Assembly (NCBI GenBank): GCA_019359695.1
Contig: JAHHGV010000009.1
Span: 1-64,000 of the forward strand
Origin: Brasilonema angustatum HA4187-MV1
Lineage (GTDB): Bacteria; Cyanobacteriota; Cyanobacteriia; Cyanobacteriales; Nostocaceae
Length of the DNA: 64,000 nt
Reading direction: 5' to 3'
Shown: positions 9,244-19,935 of the stretch, piece after piece
Position numbering within the stretch: position 1 is the first letter of the stretch
Layout of the letters: each line of letters opens with the position of its first letter
Program-made: the position numbers and the translations under genes
Notes under the pieces: model-generated
Databases searched by the model: none
What the model saw: the letters and a program-made list of their open reading frames with translations, nothing else
Told to the model about the DNA's origin: nothing

Positions 9244-11308
9244 AATTTTTGGGTAATTGGTCGCGAGGAAATCCAAGTTCAACCGCTTTATTGTATGATT
9301 CTTGTGCTTCTGCTTTTTTTCCTAAACTCTGTAAGACTTCTCCTCGGTAGTACCAAGGATAAGGGTTTTTTGGTTCAAGCTCTTTAGCTTTGTCTAATGC
9401 TGCCAGTGCCTCATTGTAGCGTTTTAACTCTGACAGTGCTATTCCTTTGGACAGCCAGGCAGGAGAAAAGTCATTTTTTTTTGCGATCGCTTTGTCAAGT
9501 GATTGTAAGGCTTCCTCATTCTTTTGGAATTGCTGTGCTAGTAAAGTTCCACGATAATACCAAGGTAGATAATCATTTGGACGAACTTCACTGGCTCTAT
9601 TATAAGCTGCAAGAGCTTCTTGAGGGTTTCCTCCACTTAGGATATTGCCTTTACCGATTAGAGCTTCATAGAAATTTTTATCGACGTCCAGTGCTTTCTG
9701 ATAAGAAACAAGCGCATCTTGAGGACGATTTAACTTTTGTAAGACATTACCTCGATCACTCCAAGAAATTGGGTCTTGTGGATTTTGTCTGAGATAATCG
9801 TCATAAGAGTTTAGTGCTTCTTCAAAGTATGGCCTAGCTGCTTGTGGATTTTGCAACCGTTCTGTTGCCAAACCAATGTCATACCAAGTACTTGGCGTGT
9901 CTGGTCTGATGTCCTTGACTTTCTCGAAGGCAAGGGAAGCTTCTTGGTACTTTCTCAAGCCAAGAAAAGCTATTCCTTTACCACTCCAAGCATCAGCATC
10001 CTTAGAATCAAGCTTAAGTGCCTTCTCATGACTTTCTAAGGCTTCTTGATATTTGTCTAAGTTAGAGAGAACTTGACCTTTATTATTTAAAGCTTTGATG
10101 TAATCTGGTTGAATATTCAGGGCTTTGTTATAAGAAAGTAAAGCTGCCGGAAGGCGTCTTAACCTAAAAAGAGCTTCTCCTCGTTTTTCCCAAGCTTCAG
10201 CAGAATTTGGTTGAATTGTTATAACGTTATTAAATTGTTCAAGAGCTTTTTCTGGTTCATGTAGATCCAGCAAATTATCACCTTGATGCAAGGAATATAA
10301 AGGGCGGATAAATGGATTAATAAATTCTATGACGATTAGGATAATTCCAGCTGTTCCTAGGACAATCAAAAGGTACCATAGCTTGAACAAACTCCCTGAC
10401 TCATATGGTCTTGCTGTGAATTCAGATACTTGTTGTGACTCAATTTCTGTATCGGTTGTAAAATCGTTGTAATTAATAGGTTCATCGACGACTGTTATTT
10501 GTTCGAGATCTCGGAAAATTTCGTCTACATATTGATAACGCTCATCAGGGTTTGAGTCAACCATTTTTGTTAGAATGGAAGCTAACAAATGATCGACCAT
10601 TACCTCATCAGACCATATTATTTTGTCTTGAATATCACGTCTTAAATTTCTTGGGTGTATTCCCGTCAACAACTGAATTGCTGTCATCCCTAAACCATAT
10701 ATGTCACTGTTATAGCCTGGTTTTCCTGCCAATTGTTCTCGTGGAGCATATCCAGGAGTGCCAATCATGGTTTGAGTTGTATATAACTGTTGCTGAGGAG
10801 ATGAATATCTAGGATCTAATTGTTTTACCGCACCAAAATCAATCAAGACAAATTTACTATCTTCCTTCCTAAGCATGATGTTAGAAGGTTTTACATCACG
10901 ATGAATAATATTTATTCGATGGAGATATCTCAAAATTTCCAGAATTTCTCGTATAAAAATAATAACTCTGTCCCTAGGCCATCTGTTCTCAAGCAGATTT
11001 TGTAATGATTTACCTTCTATATATTCTTGGACTAAATAATAACTTTCTTCTTCTTCAAAGTAATCAAAATATTTTGGAATCTGTTGGTTTTGTTGTAGTA
11101 AATGAAAAAGAGCATTTGCCTCTCTTTTGAATAATATTTTAGCTGTTTCAATATCAGCATTCTGAGGATCGAGTTTTTTTATGACACACGAGGAATTGGA
11201 TGCCTGAGTATCTTCAGCAAGATAGGTTATACCAAAACCTCCTCGAGCTATTTCTCTGACAATCTTGTAGCGTCCACCCAATATTTTCTTTCCCCTTGTT
11301 GTCTTCAT
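9242..11308 (-). CDS. Ser/Thr protein kinase with C-terminal TPR repeats
   Basis: This 688-aa protein has three parts. First is an N-terminal Hanks-type kinase domain (about 14-270) with glycine loop GRYKIVREIARGGFG, VIKK lysine near 44, catalytic IHRDVKPSN (D138), LIDFG (157-159) and the activation segment GTPGYAPREQ. Next is one membrane segment at about 309-330. Last are eight or nine TPR units from about 345 to the end. The kinase would face the cytoplasm; the TPR part, across the membrane or folded back, would bind partners. All catalytic residues are present, so it should be active. Substrates are unknown. It is a single-gene unit. Confidence 0.92.
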   Translation of the reverse strand: MKTTRGKKILGGRYKIVREIARGGFGITYLAEDTQASNSSCVIKKLDPQNADIETAKILFKREANALFHLLQQNQQIPKYFDYFEEEESYYLVQEYIEGKSLQNLLENRWPRDRVIIFIREILEILRYLHRINIIHRDVKPSNIMLRKEDSKFVLIDFGAVKQLDPRYSSPQQQLYTTQTMIGTPGYAPREQLAGKPGYNSDIYGLGMTAIQLLTGIHPRNLRRDIQDKIIWSDEVMVDHLLASILTKMVDSNPDERYQYVDEIFRDLEQITVVDEPINYNDFTTDTEIESQQVSEFTARPYESGSLFKLWYLLIVLGTAGIILIVIEFINPFIRPLYSLHQGDNLLDLHEPEKALEQFNNVITIQPNSAEAWEKRGEALFRLRRLPAALLSYNKALNIQPDYIKALNNKGQVLSNLDKYQEALESHEKALKLDSKDADAWSGKGIAFLGLRKYQEASLAFEKVKDIRPDTPSTWYDIGLATERLQNPQAARPYFEEALNSYDDYLRQNPQDPISWSDRGNVLQKLNRPQDALVSYQKALDVDKNFYEALIGKGNILSGGNPQEALAAYNRASEVRPNDYLPWYYRGTLLAQQFQKNEEALQSLDKAIAKKNDFSPAWLSKGIALSELKRYNEALAALDKAKELEPKNPYPWYYRGEVLQSLGKKAEAQESYNKAVELGFPRDQLPKN

Positions 11309-11759
11309 ATCATTAAGTTTTAAGTTTTTGAATAATGTCTATGTAACCAAACCTGGTAGACAGAATTAAGAATATGTGCATCTGTTAACGAATAATAACC
11401 TTCTTATACAATTTTGAATTTTGGTGATTCTGCCTATATCTCCTGAACTAACACGACAACACTTTCACTGTCTACTTCAACTCTTTATGCGAAAAACAAT
11501 CAGGTTAAGAAATCATTAGCTGATTTTTTTATCAAAAGTAAATTTCAAACTTTTACTTTTTCTTAAATCTTTACTTCATAACTTATGGCTTATACAAGGA
11601 TTTGAGCTACGTCACTTAGTAAAATTTTATTATGACTTCAGTACGAATAAACAACCAATGTGGTAAATAAATTTTAAATCATCCATAACTAGTGTTTCAT
11701 ATTTGAACGCTACATAGTTATATCATGGCAACGAAAATTTCGTGTGAGGAGCCAATAAT
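11309..11759. other. AT-rich intergenic region before the TPS locus
   Basis: This 451-bp gap separates the divergent kinase and TpsB genes and should carry both promoters. I see no gene, strong inverted repeat or recognisable operator in it. A GAGGAG-type ribosome-binding site at about 11746-11752 serves the TpsB ATG. Confidence 0.5.
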
Positions 11760-13634
11760 ATGAATCGAGGCGGGCAGCTTGGATTTGGTAATCTCAATTT
11801 AGCTGTAGCATTGCTGATAAATATGTACTTATTTTTACCTGATTATAAAGTTTCTGCCCAGAACTTGATCAATGAGGGTTATAAGAGCAATGTTTTACCT
11901 CCCAAATTTCAGATTTCGACTCATAATCCTAAAAGTAGTCCTAAAAGTATAGGCTCATCAGCTATTCTATCTCAGCTTCCAAATCCTATCACTCCAGTAC
12001 CACCAGTACCACCACCACAACCGATTCCAACTCCAGAACCATCACCGCAAACTCCACTGGATGTCACTCCATCAACACCTCCCACAACACCTTCGCCGCC
12101 AGAATCGGGTTCTGGCGTACCTGAAAATATTAGGGTTACAAAGTTTGAATTTGTAGGTAACAAAAAAAAGATATTTAGTAACAAAAAGTTAAGTGAGGTA
12201 ACTGCTCAATTCATCAACAAACAAATCACCTTTGCTCAACTGCTGGAAGTAGAGACCATTATCACCAAGCTTTACACAGATGCTGGGTATGTCAATTCTG
12301 GTGCTTTTATACCTGCTGATCAAACTTTTTCTCCACAGGGAGCAGTTGTCAAAGTTCAGATTATTGAGGGTGGAGTAGAAGAGATTAAGGTCACAGGTAC
12401 CCGACGGTTGAACCCAGACTACATACGCAGTCGCATCGCACTAGCCACCTCTACACCGTTGAACCGATTTCGCCTATTAGAAGCACTGCAACTGTTACAG
12501 CTTAACCCTTTAATTAAAAATATTTCTGCTGAATTGTCTACGGGATCACGTTCAGACCAGAATTTAGTGGAAGTCAATGTCGTAGAAGCAGACTCGTTTA
12601 GGACAGAATTCTTTGTTGACAATGGTCGTGCACCTAGTGTAGGTAGTTTCCGACGGGGTATCCGTATCACCGAAGGCAATGTCTTCGGCTTGGGAGATAG
12701 CTTTGGTGCAACATACACAAATACTGATGGAAGTAATGCCCTGGATCTCACCTATGCTCTGCCAGTGAATCCTCGCAATGGCACATTGAATGTAGCAGGC
12801 GGATTTACAGACACCACCATCGTTGAGCCACCATTTGACCGCATAGATATCACGGGTGACTCTTTTTACATTGATGTTGGTTTTCGTCAGCCAATCTTCC
12901 AATCTCCGACTCAGGAATTGGCGCTGGGTTTAACCTTTTCTAGAGAGGAAAGTAAGACGACACTTTTGGGAAGAGGTGATGTCTTCCAGAATTTAGGAGC
13001 AGACAAGAATGGAGAAACCCGTGTTTCAGCACTGCGATTTATTCAGGAATATACACAGCGCAATTCCCAACAAGTCTTTGGTTTTCGCTCTCAGTTTAGT
13101 CTGGGAGTAGGGTTTTTTGACGCCACTGCTAATGGTCTAACTCCTGATAGTCGGTTTTTCTCCTGGCGTGGACAAGGACAGTATATACGGCTTTTAGCAC
13201 GAGACACCTTACTGGTATTACGTTCTGATATACAATTAGCAACCAGAGCCTTAGTACCCTTAGAGCAAATTAGCGTCGGAGGTATACAAAGCGTCCGGGG
13301 TTATAGGCAAGATGAGTTTTTGGTAGATAACGGCTTTTTTGCTTCTGCAGAAGTGAGGTTTCCTATTCTGCGGGTAGAAGAAGTCAAAGGAGTTTTACAA
13401 CTCATACCCTTTATTGATTTTGGCGTTGGTTGGAATAATTCCAGCAGAGGTCGTCCGAATCCAGATCTTGATCCCAATACTTTGATTGGTGTGGGTTTGG
13501 GTTTGCAATGGCAGATGGATGATAAATTGAATGCTCGCATTGACTACGGTATCCCGCTAACTGATGTGAATTCTAGGGATCGAACGTTGCAAGAGCAAGG
13601 TTTGTATTTCTCAGTCAATTACAGTCCTTTTTGA
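11760..13634 (+). CDS. TpsB outer-membrane transporter (ShlB/FhaC/HecB family)
   Basis: TpsB proteins are Omp85-superfamily beta-barrels that export a partner TpsA protein across the outer membrane. This 624-aa protein has a signal peptide ending near VSAQ (about residue 34), then a proline-rich linker (about 75-120). Two POTRA-like domains follow (about 124-270, starting IRVTKFEFVGN and EEIKVTGTRRL), then a C-terminal barrel containing SVRGYRQDEF, the diagnostic VRGY loop motif. The ending SVNYSPF, with a terminal aromatic residue, suits an outer-membrane barrel. It heads a locus with two TpsA genes and a CHAT protein on the same strand and probably exports both TpsA proteins. Confidence 0.93.
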   Translation: MNRGGQLGFGNLNLAVALLINMYLFLPDYKVSAQNLINEGYKSNVLPPKFQISTHNPKSSPKSIGSSAILSQLPNPITPVPPVPPPQPIPTPEPSPQTPLDVTPSTPPTTPSPPESGSGVPENIRVTKFEFVGNKKKIFSNKKLSEVTAQFINKQITFAQLLEVETIITKLYTDAGYVNSGAFIPADQTFSPQGAVVKVQIIEGGVEEIKVTGTRRLNPDYIRSRIALATSTPLNRFRLLEALQLLQLNPLIKNISAELSTGSRSDQNLVEVNVVEADSFRTEFFVDNGRAPSVGSFRRGIRITEGNVFGLGDSFGATYTNTDGSNALDLTYALPVNPRNGTLNVAGGFTDTTIVEPPFDRIDITGDSFYIDVGFRQPIFQSPTQELALGLTFSREESKTTLLGRGDVFQNLGADKNGETRVSALRFIQEYTQRNSQQVFGFRSQFSLGVGFFDATANGLTPDSRFFSWRGQGQYIRLLARDTLLVLRSDIQLATRALVPLEQISVGGIQSVRGYRQDEFLVDNGFFASAEVRFPILRVEEVKGVLQLIPFIDFGVGWNNSSRGRPNPDLDPNTLIGVGLGLQWQMDDKLNARIDYGIPLTDVNSRDRTLQEQGLYFSVNYSPF

Positions 13635-13675
13635 TAACCATGACAGGCAGGGCTTAGGCAAAAATAACGCCATTC

Positions 13676-13712
13676 TGTCATTGCGACCAAAAAGAAGCAA
13701 TCGCAAAGCCTT
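13676..13712. repeat. Fragment of the TCATTGCGA repeat
   Basis: A TGTCATTGCGA...GAAGCAATCGCAA segment matches one end of the 187-bp inverted-repeat element at 40197-40383. A third related piece lies, inverted, at about 40960-40989. Non-coding dispersed repeat. Confidence 0.4.
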
Positions 13713-13876
13713 ATTTTTAGTCACGAGTGCCTAAGTTTAAAAGGCTAAAAGTACAGCATGCCGCGTTTTTGAATATGGTACTTTGAACAACAATACAGTG
13801 GTCTTTATTATAAAAAGTGACATTTATCAAGCGCTGCCTCGGCGGAAAACGTAAGTGAAATTTACATTTGGAGATC

Positions 13877-16699
13877 ATGATGAAACAGGGTTGGCATTCA
13901 CTGATTTTATTCACCTTACCCCTATGCGCCATAGGGAGTTTAACTTTTCCAGATATAGCCACAGCACAACAAGTCACTCAACAAGTAACTCCTGATGGAA
14001 CTGTATCCACCACCGTCACTACTCCTGACGGCAAAAATTTCGACATCAATGATGGGACAAGAAGAGGAGGAAACCTTTTTCACAGCTTCAAAGAATTTTC
14101 TGTACCCATAGGTGGCTCGGCTAATTTCAACAATGCAGCTGATGTGCAAAATATTATTAGTCGAGTCACAGGTGGTTCTGTTTCTAATATTGATGGTGCG
14201 ATTAGAGCACTCGGCAAGGCGAACGTGTTTTTACTTAATCCTGCGGGGATTATTTTTGGACCAAATGCCAGCTTAAATATCGGTGGTTCATTTTTGGGGA
14301 GTACGGCGAATAGTTTTTTGTTTAAGGATGGGTTTGAGTTTAGTGCCACGGAGCTGCAAGCACCGCCGTTGTTAACGATAAATGTTCCGATTGGGTTGAG
14401 ATTTCGCGATAATCCTGGAGCAATTCAAGTAGAAGGACCAGGGAACGAACTTGTCTATAATCCCCAGCCGGGACCCCGTGGCAAGTTTGACTCGAACGTT
14501 ACAGGATTACAAGTCGAACCCGGAAAAACTTTAGCACTGGTAGGAGGAAATGTTTCTGTTAACCGTGGTGTACTTAGGTCTAAAGGCGGACGTATTGAAA
14601 TCGGTAGTTTCGATAGCAATCAAACTGTAAATCTCGTCCCAGCACAATCTGAAGGTTTTTCACTTGCTTATCAAGGCACACCCAATCGAGACATCCAGTT
14701 TTCTGGTAAAGCCTTTGTGAATGTTACTGGAGATGGCGGCGGTTCTATTGCCATACTCGGGAGGAATATCAATTTCAATTCTGAATCACTCCTATTATCT
14801 GATACCCTTGGGGATAAAAATGGGGGAGAAATTAGGATTGTTGGTGACTCTATAATTTTCAATCGCTCAAGCCTCCTCTCTAACACCTTCAGTTCAGGTA
14901 ACGGTGCACAAATAAAATTGGATGCTAACAATATCAAGTTTCAGAATCAGAGTGGTGTAAGCATTCAGACATGGGGCAAGGGTAAAGCTGGAGACATCAA
15001 CATTGGTGCAAATTCTTTGGAGATTGGAGGTGGTTCAGCGTTCGTAAGCATAACGATAGGAAATAGCACAGGTCAAGCCGGAGACATCAATATGAGTGTC
15101 AAAGGTCCATTGGTAGTTAACACAGCAGGTATAACAGCAGACTCCTCTGGCACAGGTAATGCTGGCAAAATTAACATTAATGCAAATTCTTTGCGGATTG
15201 AAAATTCGGGTATCAATAGCCGTGCTTTTAACACTGGTCTTGGCGGAGAAATCAACTTTAATGTCGCAGACTCTCTTACGAGCAAGGGGTCAAATATAAC
15301 TACTAACACTTATAGTACGGCTGATGCTGGAAAAATCAACATCAATGCAAATTCTTTTCGGCTTCAAAATGGAGGTGTTCTTAGCCAAGCGCAGGGAAAT
15401 AGCACAGGCAAGGCTGGAGAAATCAACATCACTGTCGCAGGTTCTTTGGAATTACCGCAATCTGCAGGTATACAAACAAGCACTGCGGGTATTGGTGATG
15501 CTGGAAAAATCAACATCAATGCAAATTCTTTTCTAGTGAAAAACTCAGCGATTTCTAGCAATACAACGGCAACTGGCACAGGTAACGGTGGAGAAATCAA
15601 AATTACAGTCGCAGATCTGTTTGATCTCAACGCAACAGGTGTCAAGACAAACAACCTCGGCAATGGTAATGGAGGTAATATCCAAATAAATACCAATAAT
15701 TTTTACCTAACCAATGGCTCACAAGTCGCTGCCAGCACCTCCGGAAAGGGAAATGGCGGGAGTGTTACCGTTAATGCAACTGGCAATGTCTCCGCAGATG
15801 GTCAGTTTATTCTGAACGGAGACAAAAGTGGATTTTATAGCACTGTTGGATCATTAGGCGTGGGTAATGCTGGGGGAGTTGAGATCACTGCGCGATCGCT
15901 CTCTCTAACCAAGGGCGGTACAATCTCTACCAGTAATGCTGGCAGTGGTGCTGCAGGCAATATAACAGTTAGAACCGCTAAAGACATCCGGCTAGACAAC
16001 CAAGGATCTATTGACGCGAATACCAAAGGGGGACAGGGCAACATTATCCTGAATTCTGCCGACTTAATTTTGCGTAACAACAGCAACATCACCACTAACG
16101 CCACAGGTAAGGTTGACGGGGGCAATATTACCATCAACACTGGCAACTTAGTTGCCCTAGAAGATAGCAATATCACTGCTAATGCACAACAAGGCTTTGG
16201 GGGGAGAATCTCCATCACAGCTCAAGGTATATTTCGTTCCCCAGACAGTGATATCACCGCCATTTCTGAAGCTGGCCAGCAATTCAATGGCACTGTGCAA
16301 TTCAACACACCAGAAACTGACCCCACTCAAGGATTATTTGAATTGACACAAACTGTGATCGACCCAGCACAGCAGGTTGCTCAAAATCCCTGTATAAAAG
16401 GTTTTGGTAACAGTTTCACCATCACCGGACGTGGCGGATTGCCAACTGATCCCCAAAAAATCCTCAGTAGTGACAATGTGCGTGTTGATTTAATTGAGCC
16501 TGTTCCTAGTAAGGTAAGTTCAACAACTGCAACACAAAAGCAGCCATCTCAACAGCCAAGAGTCAAAAAGATAATACCAGCACGGGGTTGGATATATAAC
16601 GACAAAGGTCAGGTGGTGCTGGTAGGTTATGACCCTACTAAAACTGGTCCACAGCGTGAGCAGCTAGCACCTACTAGTAATTGTGCAGCAACAAGATAA
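13877..16699 (+). CDS. TpsA exoprotein, filamentous-hemagglutinin N-terminal domain (paralog 1)
   Basis: This ~940-aa secreted protein has a signal peptide (MKQGWHSLILFTLPLCAIGS, cleavage near ATAQQ) followed by a TPS secretion domain at about 30-240. That domain holds NIISRVTGGSVSNIDG and the NPAGIIFGPNASL motif, a variant of the classic NPNGI. The middle (about 270-800) is a long right-handed beta-helix of G-G-x-I-x-I/A-N-S-F-like repeats. The C-terminus (about 815-940) is shared with the next gene: PC.KGFG.SFTITGRGGLP and a final RGWIYNDKGQVVLVGYDPTKTGP. I chose ATG 13877 or 13880 over the upstream TTG because a GGAG site sits just ahead. Likely an adhesin or surface fibre; the ligand is unknown. 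Confidence 0.9.
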   Translation: MMKQGWHSLILFTLPLCAIGSLTFPDIATAQQVTQQVTPDGTVSTTVTTPDGKNFDINDGTRRGGNLFHSFKEFSVPIGGSANFNNAADVQNIISRVTGGSVSNIDGAIRALGKANVFLLNPAGIIFGPNASLNIGGSFLGSTANSFLFKDGFEFSATELQAPPLLTINVPIGLRFRDNPGAIQVEGPGNELVYNPQPGPRGKFDSNVTGLQVEPGKTLALVGGNVSVNRGVLRSKGGRIEIGSFDSNQTVNLVPAQSEGFSLAYQGTPNRDIQFSGKAFVNVTGDGGGSIAILGRNINFNSESLLLSDTLGDKNGGEIRIVGDSIIFNRSSLLSNTFSSGNGAQIKLDANNIKFQNQSGVSIQTWGKGKAGDINIGANSLEIGGGSAFVSITIGNSTGQAGDINMSVKGPLVVNTAGITADSSGTGNAGKININANSLRIENSGINSRAFNTGLGGEINFNVADSLTSKGSNITTNTYSTADAGKININANSFRLQNGGVLSQAQGNSTGKAGEINITVAGSLELPQSAGIQTSTAGIGDAGKININANSFLVKNSAISSNTTATGTGNGGEIKITVADLFDLNATGVKTNNLGNGNGGNIQINTNNFYLTNGSQVAASTSGKGNGGSVTVNATGNVSADGQFILNGDKSGFYSTVGSLGVGNAGGVEITARSLSLTKGGTISTSNAGSGAAGNITVRTAKDIRLDNQGSIDANTKGGQGNIILNSADLILRNNSNITTNATGKVDGGNITINTGNLVALEDSNITANAQQGFGGRISITAQGIFRSPDSDITAISEAGQQFNGTVQFNTPETDPTQGLFELTQTVIDPAQQVAQNPCIKGFGNSFTITGRGGLPTDPQKILSSDNVRVDLIEPVPSKVSSTTATQKQPSQQPRVKKIIPARGWIYNDKGQVVLVGYDPTKTGPQREQLAPTSNCAATR

Positions 16700-17034
16700 A
16701 ATTCTTTACAACTAGAACAATCAAATTCAACGTAAAATACTTAAAATTAATACAATCTTTTGCCACTTGCTCTCTATGTGATGAGTGCAATTGGCAAATC
16801 TAATTTCGGGTAGGCACTGCTTACCGGAAATTTGCCATTGTCATCGATAAGACAGTGCCTATCCAACAAATTAACTGCTGTAAATGCGTCTTGAAGTTGG
16901 GGTGTAAGAGGGTTGGGGTGTAAAAAATAAATCAGTGGGGCGCTTGACACCTTTGGTGGTTCAGGGGCTTTGTTGTACAAAAATATCGTTTTTTATTTCC
17001 GCTTACACCCGCGCTTTTTGGTCAAAGTTAAGCT
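16700..17034. other. Intergenic region between the two TpsA genes
   Basis: No gene is visible in this 335-bp gap. An imperfect hairpin with TAGGCACTG/CAGTGCCTA arms spans about 16811-16862. Promoter-like TTGACA occurs near 16943, but no convincing -10 pairs with it. The two paralogs could share a transcript or be separately expressed. Confidence 0.4.
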
Positions 17035-19749
17035 GTGACTCATAAGAATCAATGTAAAAAATCTTTAGAAAAAATGCATAGTCGTATGAAAACATTTAGG
17101 CGATCACCTTCGGTGGCTCCCTTCAGAGCATCGCACAACGTAAACAAAATATATTTGCTGTCTTTACTCACTGTACCTCTATGCACTATGGGCAGTCTTG
17201 CGCCTATTACTATTGCAGTTGCGCAAGTCTCTGCTGATGGAACTGTATCCACGACAGTTACCACTCCTGATGGCAAAAATTTCAACATCAATGATGGAAC
17301 TAGAAGGGGAGGAAATCTTTTTCACAGTTTCAAAGAGTTTTCTGTCCCTACAGGTGGTTCGGCTGTGTTTCAGAATCCAACTGATGTGCAAAACATTATC
17401 GGTCGAGTGACAGGTGGTTCTGTTTCCAATATTGATGGTGTGATTAGAGCACTAGGCAAAGCGAACTTATTTTTACTTAATCCAGCAGGGATCATTTTTG
17501 GACCAAATGCCAGCTTGAATATTGGTGGTTCATTTTTGGGTAGTACGGCGCACAGTTTCCTATTTGACAATGGGTTTGAGTTTAGTGCAACAGATCCACA
17601 AGCACCGCCATTGTTAACTATTAATGTTCCAATTGGATTGAGGTATCGCGATAATCCCCAAAATATCACTAGTCAATCTGCTGTTCTTAATGTTCCTCAA
17701 GGAAACTCCTTCGCACTCGTAGGTGGTAACGTCAGTTTAAATGGTGGTGCAATCACAGCAGCAGGAGCAAGAGTTGAGATCGCAGGATTATCTGCTCCTG
17801 GAATAGTTGGGTTGAGTAGTAATGGAAGCTTGAGTTTTCCTGTGGGAGTGCAATTCGGTGATATATCGCTCATAAATGGTGCAACTGTTGATGTACGTGC
17901 AAGAGGAGCAGGCAGTGTCGTCCTGAATGCGCGAAATATAGACCTTTTGGGAGGAAATATTTCTGCTGGCGTTGGCAAAGGATTAACAGCAGATAACTCA
18001 CCACGAGGAGACATTACACTCAATGCGATTGGGAAAGTGACTATTAACTATCCCAGCCGAGTGACTAATATTGTAGATGAAGGTGCTACTGGCAATGCAG
18101 GTAACATCAATATTAAAGCTGGTGATATTTCCATCACGAATAAGGCTAGTACTCCAACAACTTCTGCTCTTCCTGCTGCATTAGATACTGGTCCAGGCGG
18201 ACAAGGACAGAAACAAGGACAGGGACGTTCCGGAAACATTTCACTAGAAGCCACAGGTTCGATTTCTTTAACTGGGCAGGATCAAAAGGGCGATGATAGA
18301 GTTATCTCCACCTACAATGGTGTGGGACAAAGCGGTGATATATCACTCAAAGCAGATAATTCTATCTCTTTGGATAATGCTTTTTTGATTGCCAGCAGCT
18401 TTAGAGGAAATGGCGGAAGTATATCATTGCAAGGCAATGAGTCTGTGTCTACAAAAAACAATAGCTCTTTGGTTAGCCAAGCCTTTGGTCAAGGAAATTC
18501 CGGCAGCATCGTAATAGAATCCTCCTTAGGTTCTGTCTCTTTACAAGATACTTTGGTCAATACAGCTGTTGGGAGTGCAGGTGGAAGGACGACCAACCCA
18601 GCGCTAGGTGATGCAGGAGACATAAAAATTCGCGGGCAATCTGTTTTCATAACTGCTGGGACAGAAGTTTCATCTAGATCCTTCAACGGCGGTAAATCTG
18701 GTAGGATTCTGGTTAATGGTACTAATCAAGTAGAAATTTCAGGGAGTGATCCACAGATATCGAAGAGCGATCGCTCTGGCGACTTTAAAAATAGTATCGT
18801 GACGACGACTAGTAAGCGACTAGCTGGAGGTAATGCTGGTGATATCACTATCAATAGTCGTAACTTACGTATATCAGATAAGGGTGCTGTCACAGCAACA
18901 ACAGAAGGCAAGTTTAGAGGCGGCAATATAAATATTAATGCTAGTACTGTTGACTTGACTAACGACGGACAAGTTAGTGTTAGCAGTTTAGGAACAGGAG
19001 GTGCAGGCTTGCTAACAGTTACGGCTAACTCTATCAAACTTGACAACCGAGCATCTATTAACGCCAACACCACAGCAGGACAGGGCAACATTATCCTGAA
19101 TTCTGACGACGTAATCTTGCGCCGCAACAGCAATATCACGACAAATGCCACAGCCACAGCTGATGGAGGTAATATTACCATCAATACTGATAACTTAGTT
19201 GCCCTGGAAAATAGCAAAATCACAGCCAATGCCCAACAAGGTTATGGAGGGAAGGTAAACATTACAACTAAAGGTAATAGATTTCTTTCTCCAGATAGCG
19301 TGATTAGTGCTACTTCCGAACGCGGTCCACAGTTTAGTGGTACTGTGCAATTTAACACACCCGAGATTGATCCCAGTCAAGGATTATTTGAATTGACAGA
19401 AACTGTGATCGACCCCGCACAGCAGATTGCCCAAAATCCCTGTACCAAAGGTTTTGGTAGCAGCTTTACCATCACCGGACGTGGCGGACTTCCAACTGAC
19501 CCCAATAAAATCCTCAGTAGTGACAATGTGCACGTTGATTTAATTCAGCCTATTGCCAGTACAGTAGGTTCAACAACTGCAACTTACACGCAACCATCTA
19601 CCAGTCCACCTGTCAAACGCATAATACCTGCTCAAGGTTGGATATATAACGAAAAAGGTCAGGTGGTGCTGGTAGCATATGATCCCACCAAAACTGGCCC
19701 ACAGCGTCAACCGCAAACACCTGCGAATAGTTGCGCTGCAGACAGATAA
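17035..19749 (+). CDS. TpsA exoprotein, filamentous-hemagglutinin N-terminal domain (paralog 2)
   Basis: This is the second TpsA-like exoprotein, 904 aa from a GTG; in-frame ATGs at 17074 and 17086 are alternatives. A long signal peptide (hydrophobic core IYLLSLLTVPLCTMGSL) ends near VAQ. The TPS domain is nearly identical to the upstream paralog, including VSTTVTTPDGKNF, NDGTRRGGNLFHSFKEFSVP and NPAGIIFGPNASL. The central beta-helix (about 260-730) is clearly different, with a G/Q-rich stretch GGQGQKQGQGRSG. The last ~170 residues again match paralog 1. Conserved ends with a swapped middle suggest duplication plus diversification of the exposed part. Both probably use the one upstream TpsB. 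Confidence 0.9.
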   Translation: MTHKNQCKKSLEKMHSRMKTFRRSPSVAPFRASHNVNKIYLLSLLTVPLCTMGSLAPITIAVAQVSADGTVSTTVTTPDGKNFNINDGTRRGGNLFHSFKEFSVPTGGSAVFQNPTDVQNIIGRVTGGSVSNIDGVIRALGKANLFLLNPAGIIFGPNASLNIGGSFLGSTAHSFLFDNGFEFSATDPQAPPLLTINVPIGLRYRDNPQNITSQSAVLNVPQGNSFALVGGNVSLNGGAITAAGARVEIAGLSAPGIVGLSSNGSLSFPVGVQFGDISLINGATVDVRARGAGSVVLNARNIDLLGGNISAGVGKGLTADNSPRGDITLNAIGKVTINYPSRVTNIVDEGATGNAGNINIKAGDISITNKASTPTTSALPAALDTGPGGQGQKQGQGRSGNISLEATGSISLTGQDQKGDDRVISTYNGVGQSGDISLKADNSISLDNAFLIASSFRGNGGSISLQGNESVSTKNNSSLVSQAFGQGNSGSIVIESSLGSVSLQDTLVNTAVGSAGGRTTNPALGDAGDIKIRGQSVFITAGTEVSSRSFNGGKSGRILVNGTNQVEISGSDPQISKSDRSGDFKNSIVTTTSKRLAGGNAGDITINSRNLRISDKGAVTATTEGKFRGGNININASTVDLTNDGQVSVSSLGTGGAGLLTVTANSIKLDNRASINANTTAGQGNIILNSDDVILRRNSNITTNATATADGGNITINTDNLVALENSKITANAQQGYGGKVNITTKGNRFLSPDSVISATSERGPQFSGTVQFNTPEIDPSQGLFELTETVIDPAQQIAQNPCTKGFGSSFTITGRGGLPTDPNKILSSDNVHVDLIQPIASTVGSTTATYTQPSTSPPVKRIIPAQGWIYNEKGQVVLVAYDPTKTGPQRQPQTPANSCAADR

Positions 19750-19816
19750 AATTCTTCACAAGTAAAACAACCAAATTAAACGTACAATACTCATACCATT
19801 CTTGCAGCATAATTCT

Positions 19817-19935
19817 TGTCCACCAAGAAATAAATTTCTTGGCTCAAAGTTCAAGTCCGTTTTAACCGACTTGGTCAATCTTTGGATCCGTTTTAACGGA
19901 CTTTGGCTATGAGCCCTGAACGTTAAGTTCAAGAG
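19817..19935. repeat. Multi-hairpin intergenic repeat (second copy)
   Basis: This copy has the CCAAGAAAT/ATTTCTTGG hairpin, two GTCCGTTTTAACGGAC-type palindromes and a degenerate GAAC/GTTC hairpin, in the same order as the copy at 169-422. It lies in the 432-bp gap between TpsA 2 and the CHAT gene, where no gene is seen. Confidence 0.55.
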
